From the NCBI GenBank assembly GCA_910587345.1, contig CAJUKH010000058.1, positions 1 through 64,000 of the forward strand: DNA of 64,000 bases. Direction: 5' to 3'. Below, piece by piece: positions 46,432-53,519 of this stretch (position 1 is the first letter of the stretch; every line of letters begins with the position of its first letter). The notes beneath the pieces were generated by a model. It had not been told where the DNA came from. It saw nothing but the letters and a program-made list of their open reading frames with translations, and did not search any database. The DNA is from an uncultured Oscillospiraceae bacterium. GTDB taxonomy: Bacteria > Bacillota > Clostridia > Oscillospirales > Oscillospiraceae. The translations under genes and the position numbers were made by a program.

Positions 46432-46473
46432 TGTCGAAAAGTGCTTGACTTCGTGTGTTTTCCATAGTATAGT
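46432..46473 (+). promoter_or_regulatory. Promoter with adjacent Spo0A-box-like site
   Basis: TGTCGAA (46432-46438), an exact Spo0A-box core, sits 6 bp before TTGACT (46445-46450); a 17-bp spacer leads to TATAGT (46468-46473). AGTCGAA at 46384-46390 is a near match. The promoter reads rightward into a short unit with no gene. Confidence 0.55.
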
Positions 46474-46479
46474 AAACTT

Positions 46480-46540
46480 TGCTGAGAGGTCCGGGCGCGT
46501 TTGAAAAAGTACACTTTTTCAAATGACGGGCCGTTTTTTT
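46480..46540 (+). ncRNA. Candidate small RNA ending in an intrinsic terminator
   Basis: The expected transcription start is near 46480. The terminator has outer pairing GGTCCG (46488-46493) with CGGGCC (46527-46532) and an inner 11-bp stem TTTGAAAAAGT/ACTTTTTCAAA (46500-46523), then G and seven T. The product would be only about 60 nt. The first part of the gap 46338-47757 holds this unit; the rest is repeat R3. Confidence 0.45.
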
Positions 46541-46554
46541 ATGCTCATTTGGAG

Positions 46555-47730
46555 CGGCGGGTGGGTGGTTTTGCCTTGCAGGTTTTTATTTCCCTGCCCG
46601 ACGGGGGATTGTTTTTCCGCTTGCCCAACTGAGGCCACAGTCCGGCCGTTGGAGGCAGGCTGTCTCTTGGCGGCTATGCCGCTTAGAGACAGCTCGTGCC
46701 CTGTGGGTGCTGTGCCGCCTTATGGGTGGGTGCCTTGTGGGGGAACCGATTTTCCTTTTGTGGGGAAGTGGGGTGTTTTTACCTTACAGTTGGTTTTTTG
46801 CCTGCCCGGCTGGGGCCAAAACCACTTTTTCTTTTGCAGCGCAAAAGAAAAAGCGGTTCTGGACTCCGAAAAAGAAAAGGTAGACCAGTGGAAATGATTA
46901 CGGGCTACGGTACAACCGTGCAAAGCCCCAATCCTGCTGGTTATTCCTTGGGTAAAATCCTTTGGGCTATCCTTCTGTTTTCGGCGGCGTGAGTTTGAGT
47001 GACCCGTGGTCCCCCTTGCGCCACTGCCGTTGAGTGGGTGGAATACCGCTCCTTGTTCGTTGGTATTTACGCCGCCTGGGTGGTGGTTGTTGGGAGAGAA
47101 GTAGGGCGGGTGAGGACATCTGCCCTACGGGGTAGGATGGTTTTTGATGAGAGGAACCGCCCCTCAAGCTGTGTAGGCAGAGGCGGGTCAATTTCAACGT
47201 GATTTCTTTAGTGTTCCTCTAACGTACGCACGGGTGCGGGGCAAGTGGAACCATGGGAGCGTAAAGACGACACGAGCCGATTCTAACCCACCTTGTCTTG
47301 ACCTTAGGGCTTTCTTGGGGGGTGTGGGGGGCCATTCTTTGGCCCGTCAAAGAATGGTCCCTCACAACCACGCAGTTGAAGGATTGGCGTACACTCACCA
47401 ACCAAACGCACCCCGCCCCTACGGGGGTAGGATGGTTTTTTGATGAGAGGAACCGCCCCTCAAGCTGTGTAGGCAGAGGCGGGTCAATTTCAACGACATT
47501 TCTTCAGTGTTCCACCAACGGACGCACGGGTGCGGGGCAAGAGGGACCATGGGAGCGTAAAGATGATACGAGCCGATTCTAAAACACATGGTCTTGACCT
47601 GAGGGCTTTCTTGGGGGGTGTGGGGGGCCATTCTTTGGCCCGTCAAAGAATGGTCCCTCACAACCACGCAGTTGAAGGATTGGCGTACAACCCCCAGCCA
47701 AACGCCACCACCTCAAACAACAAAAACAAG
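46555..47730 (+). repeat. Composite hairpin-rich repeat, copy R3
   Basis: Forward copy. It has the GCTGTCTCT...AGAGACAGC hairpin (46659-46693), the AACCACTTTTTCTTTTGC inverted repeat (about 46818-46857), a GGGCTACGGT/ACCGT...AGCCC hairpin (about 46911-46938), the CCGTTGAGTGGGTGG block, and two tandem units (from about 47140 and 47434). Unit hairpins are at 47324-47365 and 47620-47661: GTGGGGG against CCCTCAC, i.e. one G:U wobble where R2 has A:U or G:C. No credible open frame. Confidence 0.87.
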
Positions 47731-47754
47731 CCCCCCGGACAGGCCGGGGGGCTT
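47729..47754 (-). terminator. Terminator of the sigma/anti-sigma operon
   Basis: On the minus strand AAGCCCCCCGGCC, loop TGT, CCGGGGGGCTT, then GTTTTTGTTG. Confidence 0.88.
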
Positions 47755-47757
47755 TAT

Positions 47758-48627
47758 TTATTCGCTTACAATGACGGACTCCATTTCTCCATCGCTCCAG
47801 ATGATAAATTCCCCGTCAGCGGGAAGGGCCTCCCCGGACGTCTGGGGCGCTGCAGGCTGGGGCTGGTCCCAGATGCCGGCCAGCTCTTCGGCCTTTTGGG
47901 CGTTGGCCTTGCTCTCGTCCAGAGGCAGGGAGAACAGGGCGGCCTCTCCCTTGGAGGTGATGACGCCGGTGGCGTCCTCAAAGCCGAACAGCTCCGCACT
48001 GGGGGGGGTGTGGGTGCCGGGGTACACCGCCAGATAGACGGTGTGGTCGGCAAAAGGTTCCACATTGTCGCACTCGAAGAGGTAGTAGAGGACCCCCTCC
48101 TGGGCAAAGGATCTGACGCCGCCCCCAAGGGTCCAGGCGTTGAGCCGCCAGGGAGCGTAACCCTCTACCAGAGGGGAGACGGTCAGGTCGGGGACACCCT
48201 CGGTGATGTCTGCCCCGTCGGTGCGGGCATAGGCCAGTACCGCATAGGTCTTGTCCTGGTCTACACTGTCGGGAAGGCTCTCCACCCGGCTCAGACCTGT
48301 TCCGCTGACAAGGCCCATCAGGGTCACGTTGTAGTCGCCCACGGTCTTTGTCTCGTTTACGGTGATGGCATCCTCCCCTTCAAAGGCGGCGGCCAGGGCT
48401 TCGTTTCCTGCCCGCTGGGCCACGTCACGGGGTGCCAGCGTGATGGCGGCGTAGGCGGTGACGCTCATGGCGGCCACCACGGCGGCGGCGAGCAGGACGG
48501 CTTTCAGATTCATTTTTTTCATGGGTTTTCGCTCCTTTTCTTGTGCCAGGCGGGCCATCGTCCGGTCCTGAAAATCAGAGCTGAACGAGAGGGCGTCCAC
48601 CTGGGCCCGGTATTGCTCTCGGTTCAT
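47758..48627 (-). CDS. Probable anti-sigma factor (membrane protein)
   Basis: 289 aa. A short cytosolic N-terminus (REQYRAQVDALSFSSDFQDR, then MARLAQEKER) is followed by one membrane helix (AVLLAAAVVAAMSVTAYAAI) and an extracytoplasmic domain of about 220 residues, the layout of DUF4179-type anti-sigma factors. Its start overlaps the ECF sigma gene stop (ATGA), so the proteins are made together. The cytosolic part would hold the sigma factor and the outer domain would sense a signal; this role is inferred from layout and context. Confidence 0.75.
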   Translation of the reverse strand: MNREQYRAQVDALSFSSDFQDRTMARLAQEKERKPMKKMNLKAVLLAAAVVAAMSVTAYAAITLAPRDVAQRAGNEALAAAFEGEDAITVNETKTVGDYNVTLMGLVSGTGLSRVESLPDSVDQDKTYAVLAYARTDGADITEGVPDLTVSPLVEGYAPWRLNAWTLGGGVRSFAQEGVLYYLFECDNVEPFADHTVYLAVYPGTHTPPSAELFGFEDATGVITSKGEAALFSLPLDESKANAQKAEELAGIWDQPQPAAPQTSGEALPADGEFIIWSDGEMESVIVSE

Positions 48628-49103
48628 GGGATATCATCCTCCTTCAGCATTTCCCGCAGGCGCTCCCGCCCACGGGCCAGCCGGGTGCCCACAGTGGGAA
48701 CGGGCAGAGCCAGCAGCCTGGCGATCTCTTTGATGGAATAGCCCTCGTAATAATAAAGATGGATCACGGCGCTGTAGGCTTGGGGCAGGGAGCGGACAGC
48801 GGAAAGAAGAGGGCCGTAGTCGGGAGCCTCCGCCGCTACGGACTCTGCCGCATCCAGACAGGCGTCGTCACGCCGCCTGCGGCAGAGGTCGCCGGCACGG
48901 TTCAGGGTGGTGCGGAGGAGCCAGGCCTTCTCATGCTCCCCGTCCCGGAAACGGGGGGAATGGGTCATCAGCCGAAGAAAGACGTCCTGGACCACATCTT
49001 CGGCATCGGCGGTGGTGGGAACTCTGGTCATAGCCACCCGCAGCAGCATATGGCTGTAGGTCTCCACCACCCGGCGAAGGTCCTGTTCCTGTATGGGTTC
49101 CAT
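48624..49103 (-). CDS. ECF-type RNA polymerase sigma factor
   Basis: 159 aa. Region 2 is clear (AEDVVQDVFLRLMTHSPRF), with the core-binding helix and the -10 recognition part (HEKAWLLRTTLNRAGDLCRR). Region 4 has SIKEIARLLALPVPTVGTRL, the HTH that reads the -35. ATG 49103 is chosen, with AAAGGAG about 10 nt upstream; a GTG start further up overlaps that site. It forms a two-gene operon with the membrane protein that follows and overlaps. Confidence 0.92.
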   Translation of the reverse strand: MEPIQEQDLRRVVETYSHMLLRVAMTRVPTTADAEDVVQDVFLRLMTHSPRFRDGEHEKAWLLRTTLNRAGDLCRRRRDDACLDAAESVAAEAPDYGPLLSAVRSLPQAYSAVIHLYYYEGYSIKEIARLLALPVPTVGTRLARGRERLREMLKEDDIP

Positions 49104-49174
49104 CCATGGCTCATCTCCTTTCACCCATAACACGTTTCAAAGGGGCGGAATTTTTCACCGCAGGAAAAAATAAT

Positions 49175-49196
49175 GGGGAGGGCCTTGGCCCTCCCC
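49175..49196 (-). terminator. Intrinsic terminator of the leftward MBL gene
   Basis: On the minus strand GGGGAGGGCC, loop AA, GGCCCTCCCC, then ATTATTTTTT. Confidence 0.88.
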
Positions 49197-49208
49197 ATGA
49201 AAGTGCCG

Positions 49209-50051
49209 TCAGGAGAATATCCTGTCCGGGTTATAGACAATATTGCCAAGACCTCCGTCCAGCCTTTGGGGCGGGCCGTCGGGGCGGATAGCCTTGGCCG
49301 CAAAGGCGGTGCGGCCGGCGGCAAAGGGCGGCACCTGAAAGGGGGCTTCATCGCTTTTTCCGGCCAGAATATCGTCGCAGACGGCGATGACGCTGTCCAC
49401 CAGCGCCTTTTCCACCACCCGGGGGCCGTGGGAGAGATAGATGCTGTCATAATCCCCCTCCCGCTTTTTCAGGCGGAGGAGGTTTTGGCGGTACTCATCC
49501 ACTGAGGTACTCTCCTCCAGCCAGAGGTACACATAGATGTTGCAGGCGTCCCCCAGCAGGATGGTCCGCTCCTCCCGGTTGAGGATGGCCGTCATGCCCT
49601 GAGTGTGGCCGGGAAGGGAGACGGCCTCCAGCGTGACGCCCCCCAGGTCAAAGGTCTGCCCGTGGGACAGAGGGAGATAGGGGGCGGTCCGGGGGCGGAC
49701 GAAATCGGCCTCGGACACCCGGGCGTAGTCAGGCCCCATGATGCCCCGGGCATAGCCCGTTTTCATCTCCATGGTGTCGTGGGCCTTTACCAGTTCCCAG
49801 TCGGCGGGGTGCAGCCAGACCTCGTCAAAAAGGGCGGCGGCCGAGGCGTGGTCCCCGTGGCCGTGGGTCAGGATCACGGTAAGGGGCTTGGGGGTGAGGG
49901 CGGAGACAAACGCTTTCAAATTTCCAAGGCCGGTGCCCGTGTCAATGAGGGCGGCCCGGTCCCTCCCCTCCACCAGATAACAATAGACCTGGGTCTGGTC
50001 CACGATCCAGGTGGTGGTAGGGGTCAGCTTTTCCGCTTTGAAAAATTCCAT
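49209..50051 (-). CDS. MBL-fold metallohydrolase
   Basis: 280 aa. Metal site THGHGDHASA, then LPGHTQGM, GDACN (bridging Asp) and LSHGPRVV. All the ligands for a two-zinc or iron site are there. The C-terminal 70 residues (VDSVIAVCDDILAGKSDEAP) form a helix and tail beyond the core. The substrate is unknown. ATG 50051 follows GAAGGAGG; longer starts add a Pro/Gly-rich run that is not protein-like. A GC-rich hairpin (CCGCCCCCTCC/GGGGGAGGCGG, about 50100-50122) lies upstream. Confidence 0.85.
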   Translation of the reverse strand: MEFFKAEKLTPTTTWIVDQTQVYCYLVEGRDRAALIDTGTGLGNLKAFVSALTPKPLTVILTHGHGDHASAAALFDEVWLHPADWELVKAHDTMEMKTGYARGIMGPDYARVSEADFVRPRTAPYLPLSHGQTFDLGGVTLEAVSLPGHTQGMTAILNREERTILLGDACNIYVYLWLEESTSVDEYRQNLLRLKKREGDYDSIYLSHGPRVVEKALVDSVIAVCDDILAGKSDEAPFQVPPFAAGRTAFAAKAIRPDGPPQRLDGGLGNIVYNPDRIFS

Positions 50052-50166
50052 GGGGAGACCTCCTTCATAAAAAACAATTTCGTAAAGAGCGCCGCCCAAA
50101 GCCGCCCCCTCCGGGGGAGGCGGTCCGGTCGAGGGACGCCCCCTCCCCAACAAAAGAGGAGACCCA

Positions 50167-50502
50167 TCATCGCAAAAGCCCGGCCCGCAGAGCCGCTCCG
50201 CCCAGTAAAAGGAGGGCCGTCAGATATCCGGCCATCCCCAAAAAGGGGCACAGAAAGCTCTGCCCCCTGAATCGCAGAAGCCGGACGGTCAATGTATCTC
50301 CGGTTTTCTTCGCCTCTGTCTGGATTCGCTCATAGGCAGAGATCCCCAAAAGCCCTCCTCCCCGACCCCAGCCGAAGAGGAAGGGGATGCCTTCAAGCCA
50401 GGGATAGGCCTGCCGGGCAAGGGCTTCGCCCTTTCGGGAGAGCCGGTTTCCCCAAAAGGCAGCCACCAGCACATTGGCAAAAAGGGCTGTTACCCCAACC
50501 AC
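50167..50502 (-). CDS. Small membrane protein, start uncertain
   Basis: 111 aa if it starts at GTG 50502; the frame is open further, to 50556. Two hydrophobic segments are visible (VGVTALFANVLVAAFWG near the start, FLGMAGYLTALLLLGGAALR at the end) with a soluble part between. No good ribosome-binding site precedes it, but it overlaps the end of the small gene at 50490-50636 and could be translated by coupling. Unknown family. Confidence 0.5.
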   Translation of the reverse strand: MVGVTALFANVLVAAFWGNRLSRKGEALARQAYPWLEGIPFLFGWGRGGGLLGISAYERIQTEAKKTGDTLTVRLLRFRGQSFLCPFLGMAGYLTALLLLGGAALRAGLLR

Positions 50503-50636
50503 ATTCCAAAACAGACCACAGAGAGAAAAATCAACAGAAAATGCACCCGGCGACACTGCACCTGCTTCCGGAGCAAATTCTCCATGGCCCGGTGCAATTC
50601 CTCGTCAATGGGGGGCATCTCGTTACGGTCGTCCAA
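50490..50636 (-). CDS. 48-aa single-helix membrane protein with TTG start
   Basis: A near-perfect GAAAGGAGG (50652-50644) stands 7 nt before TTG 50636, which is why I call this short frame. The product has a charged N-terminus (DDRNEMPPIDEELHRAMENL) and one C-terminal membrane helix (FLLIFLSVVCFGMW). It overlaps the following membrane-protein gene. Unknown function. Confidence 0.55.
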   Translation of the reverse strand: MDDRNEMPPIDEELHRAMENLLRKQVQCRRVHFLLIFLSVVCFGMWLG

Positions 50637-50665
50637 AAGAAGGCCTCCTTTCAGACAAAGGCCCT

Positions 50666-50875
50666 TCAGTCCTTCTGTTTCAGCTTCTTTTTGGTGCCGT
50701 CGGGGTTCAGCACCACCGTGTTGTCCAGATGGCCTGCCAGACTGGCCTTTACGGCGTCCACATACTCCCGGCGGAGGGCGGCCTGTTCGGCCTTCTCCTC
50801 CTCGGTCAGCCCTTCGGCGGTTCTGGATTTCCGGGCCAGTTCGTTGATGCGGGCCACTTTCTCGTCGGTAATCAT
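50666..50875 (-). CDS. DUF896-family protein (YnzC type)
   Basis: 69 aa, full length for UPF0291/DUF896. The helical hairpin core is plain (KVARINELARKSRTAEGLTE, EEKAEQAALRREYVDAVKAS). A Bacillus member is SOS-induced, but the function is not established. Its ATG overlaps the stop codon of the S4-domain gene (ATGA), so it is translated from the same operon. Confidence 0.88.
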   Translation of the reverse strand: MITDEKVARINELARKSRTAEGLTEEEKAEQAALRREYVDAVKASLAGHLDNTVVLNPDGTKKKLKQKD

Positions 50876-51654
50876 AGATATCTCTCCAATACAAGGATGG
50901 TGCGGCCTTTTTTGGACAGGCCGTTGACTTCTTTCAGAACACATTTGCCCAGCCCCCGGCAGGTGAGGGTGTCCCCTTCGTTCACCGTCCGGTCGGGCTT
51001 GACACAGGGGCGATGGTTCAGCTCCACCTTCCCGGTGGAAATAAGCCCCGCCGCCTTGCTGCGGCCGATGGCGAAGCCGGCGGCCATCACCGCATCCAGC
51101 CGGGGACTGCTCACCGTGTCGTGGATGACCTTCACCTGTTTTTCGGGGGGCGCTATTTCGGAAAGGTCGATCTCGGCCACCTTGAGTTTGGCCCGGCCCG
51201 CTTCGGTGAGGTTTTGGCGCAGGTAGGGGGCGATCTCCCGAAAGACCAGAATGTCGCACACCCCCTGCCCCACCAGCAGGTCCCCCACCTTTTCCCGGTC
51301 CACGCCCTGGCCCAGAATGGCGCCCAGAAAGTCCCGGTGGCTCAGCTTTTCCCCCGACTGCCAGCGGCAGCGCAGGGCGGTGAGGGGGGATTCAAAGGCT
51401 TCCTCCTCCTGCCAGTCGGGGAGGAAGGCGCAGAGCTTCCGTTCGGCGTCGTCAAAGCCCCCGGTCCACAGGTGACGGGGATAGCCGGCGGCGGCGATGA
51501 GGCGGTTTGCCGTCTCCTGCTGGCTTTGGGACAGAAAGGGGGTCCAGGCGGGCACCCCCCGCTGGGCCTGCTCCGCCTTGTCCCACACCCGGGCCAGAAG
51601 CTGGCGCTCGTCGGCGGTTTGGGCGACTTTGTTTAACAGTTCGGTTTTGTTCAC
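50872..51654 (-). CDS. YlmH-type S4-domain RNA-binding protein
   Basis: 260 aa. A C-terminal S4 domain (SPRLDAVMAAGFAIGRSKAA, GLISTGKVELNHRP) follows the YlmH N-terminal domain with the central FLGAILGQGVDREKVGDLLV block. YlmH proteins have been connected to rescue of stalled nascent chains and lie in the division cluster of many Firmicutes. Here the gene is about 12 kb from sepF, in a leftward chain of overlapping genes. The start overlaps the ribbon-helix-helix gene stop by 4 bp. Confidence 0.88.
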   Translation of the reverse strand: MNKTELLNKVAQTADERQLLARVWDKAEQAQRGVPAWTPFLSQSQQETANRLIAAAGYPRHLWTGGFDDAERKLCAFLPDWQEEEAFESPLTALRCRWQSGEKLSHRDFLGAILGQGVDREKVGDLLVGQGVCDILVFREIAPYLRQNLTEAGRAKLKVAEIDLSEIAPPEKQVKVIHDTVSSPRLDAVMAAGFAIGRSKAAGLISTGKVELNHRPCVKPDRTVNEGDTLTCRGLGKCVLKEVNGLSKKGRTILVLERYL

Positions 51655-51827
51655 TGGTTTTCCACCACGATAGGACCGTTTTTCTTTTCATAATCGGCAA
51701 TGTGTTGCTGTGCAATCATTTCAATTTCCTTATTGACAGACCGGCCATTGCTTTTGGCGACTACTTTCAGTTTTGCCATAGTTACAGTCTCTAACCGCAG
51801 TGAATACGGATTTGTCTGAATCCCCAT
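51651..51827 (-). CDS. Arc-type ribbon-helix-helix DNA-binding protein
   Basis: 58 aa. The beta strand (PYSLRLETVT) and the two helices (MAKLKVVAKSNG, SVNKEIEMIAQQHIADYEKK) follow the Arc/MetJ RHH pattern, including the RSVNKEIE turn. RHH dimers bind palindromic or tandem sites. ATG 51827 follows GAGAGGTG. About 70 bp upstream is a 16-bp perfect inverted repeat over a divergent promoter, its likely operator. It heads a leftward operon with the YlmH-type gene. Confidence 0.8.
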   Translation of the reverse strand: MGIQTNPYSLRLETVTMAKLKVVAKSNGRSVNKEIEMIAQQHIADYEKKNGPIVVENQ

Positions 51828-51895
51828 GGGAATCACCTCTCTTTTTGATACCAAAATAATATCATATAGATTCTATTCGCTCAACGATTCAAAAA

Positions 51896-51939
51896 GATAT
51901 CAAAAAGATGTTGACATATAGACATCTTTTTGATATCAT
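51896..51939. promoter_or_regulatory. 16-bp perfect palindrome overlapping a divergent promoter
   Basis: GATATCAAAAAGATGT (51896-51911), 10-bp loop, ACATCTTTTTGATATC (51922-51937). The rightward promoter lies inside: TTGACA (51911-51916), 17-bp spacer, TATCAT (51934-51939). Binding here would block the Cys-rich gene and could affect the leftward RHH gene too. Confidence 0.75.
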
Positions 51940-51964
51940 TTAGACGTGTAGGGAGGTGATAAAA

Positions 51965-52189
51965 ATGGACGAGCAAACCAAAACCTGTGTAACCTGCAAG
52001 TATTTTTGCAGGCATTATACCCGGCGGGGAAAACGGATGTTTATTCCTTTGGCCATAGGGCATTGCGGGAATCCACGACTGCGGGAGAAAAAGGTGGACA
52101 CTTTGGCGTGTCAAAGGTATGTGGAGGTCGTGGAGGAAGGGGATGGAATGATTGAGCGGCGGGGGGTCGTGTGGGAACGGCCGAGGTAA
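51965..52189 (+). CDS. Small Cys-rich protein, probable zinc ribbon
   Basis: 74 aa. Two cysteine groups, CVTCKYFC and GHCGNP...LACQRY, with His in CRHYTRRGKR, suggest a metal-binding knuckle. The rest is basic to neutral. ATG 51965 follows GGGAGGTG. It is transcribed from a promoter embedded in the RHH palindrome, divergent from the RHH gene, and is probably under its control. I do not recognise a named family. Confidence 0.75.
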   Translation: MDEQTKTCVTCKYFCRHYTRRGKRMFIPLAIGHCGNPRLREKKVDTLACQRYVEVVEEGDGMIERRGVVWERPR

Positions 52190-52239
52190 GGGGGTGGGGC
52201 GTACCCCCTTGCGGGGAAAGGTTTTTTACCAACCAGCGT

Positions 52240-53400
52240 ACTTTTGTAGGGGCGGATATCTTATCCGCCCGGCAGAGGAACTTCACAAATCTGCTTTTTC
52301 TTTGGCGAAAAGGGACTCCTTCTCTGTTTGGTTGCGGCCTGCCCGACGGGGGATTGTTTTTCCGCTTGCCCAGCTGGGGCCACAGCCCAGCCGTTGGCGG
52401 CCGTGCCGCCTTACGGATGGGACGTACCCCCCTGCGGGTAAAACCACTTTTTCTTTTGTCAGCAAAAGAAAAAGCGGTTCTGGACTCCGAAAAAGAAAAG
52501 GTAGACCGGTGGAAATGATTACGGGCTACGGTACAACCGTGCAAAGCCCCAACCCTGCTTGGGTATCCCTTGGGTAAAAGACTTTAGGGTATCCCTTTTG
52601 TTTCCGGCGGCCTGGGTTTGAGCGACTCGTGGGTCCTTTTGCGCCACTGCCGTTGAGTGGGTGGAATACCGCTCCTTGTCCGTTGGTATCCACGCCGCCT
52701 GAGTGGTGGTTTTCGGGAGAGAGGCGGATCGGGCGGGTGAGGACACCCGTCCCTACGGAGGTAGGATAGTTTTTTGATGGGTGGAACTACCCTTCAAGCT
52801 GTGCAGGCCGAGGCGGGTCAATTTCAACGGCATTTCTTTTGTGTTCCACCAACGTACGCACGGGTGCGGGGCAAGTGGGACCATGGGAGCGTAAAGACGA
52901 CACGAGCCGACTCTAATACGCTTGGTCTTGACCTTAGACTTTTCATGCTTACTCCCGCTTAATGAGCGAAGCGAGTTTAGCGGGAGTTAGTGCCGCGTAG
53001 CGGCTGAGAGCGCGAGAGGCGATTCTTTTCCTCGGGAAAAGAATCGTCTTTCGCAATTACACACCCATAGGGTTGCCACGCAACTACCATCCAAACGGAA
53101 CCCGCCCTTACGGAGATGAGATGGTTTTTGATGAGAGAAACCACCCCTCAAGCTGTGTAGGTCGAGGCGGGTCGATTTCAACGGCATCATTTTAGTGTTC
53201 CACCAACGTACGCACGGGTGCGGGGCAAGAGGGACCATGGGAGCGTAAAGACGACACGAGCCAATTCTAACGCACTTTGTCTTGACCTGAGACTTTTCTT
53301 GGAGAGCGCGAGAGGCTATTCTTTTCCTCGGGAAAAGAATAGTCTTTCGCATTCACGCACCCATAGGTTTGGCGTACAACCACCAATCAAACGTAACCCG
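52240..53400 (+). repeat. Composite hairpin-rich repeat, copy R4
   Basis: Forward copy. It starts with a GGGGCGGATA/TATCCGCCC hairpin and the CTTTTTCTTTGGCGAAAAGG block also seen in R1. Then come an AACCACTTTTTCTTTTG inverted repeat (52441-52479), the GGGCTACGGT/ACCGT...AGCCC hairpin (about 52523-52549), the CCGTTGAGTGGGTGG block, and two tandem units. Their hairpins are at 53012-53054 and 53308-53350 and are of the GATTC/CTATTC type seen in R1. Unit 1 also holds the ACTCCCGCTTAATGAGCGAA palindrome shared with R1. The gap 52190-53519 has no gene. Confidence 0.87.
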
Positions 53401-53475
53401 GTCCAGTATCGGCGGGTCTCTAAACCAATATCAGTTCCCATCCGTGTCATATCCACCCCCCCCCCCAAGTACCAA

Positions 53476-53510
53476 AACGGCCCCGGCGAGGATCACTCGC
53501 CGGGGCCGTT
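53476..53510 (-). terminator. Intrinsic terminator of the htrA gene
   Basis: Plus strand AACGGCCCCGGCGAG, loop GATCA, CTCGCCGGGGCCGTT, 10 bp beyond the leftward stop codon. T-content on the minus side is short (TTTTGG). Confidence 0.85.
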
Positions 53511-53519
53511 GTTTTTCTC

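Noticed and set aside
49104..49140. TGAAAC upstream of the ECF sigma gene as an autoregulated ECF promoter
   Set aside because: The motif is so close to the start codon that the matching -10 and transcription start would fall at or after the start codon.
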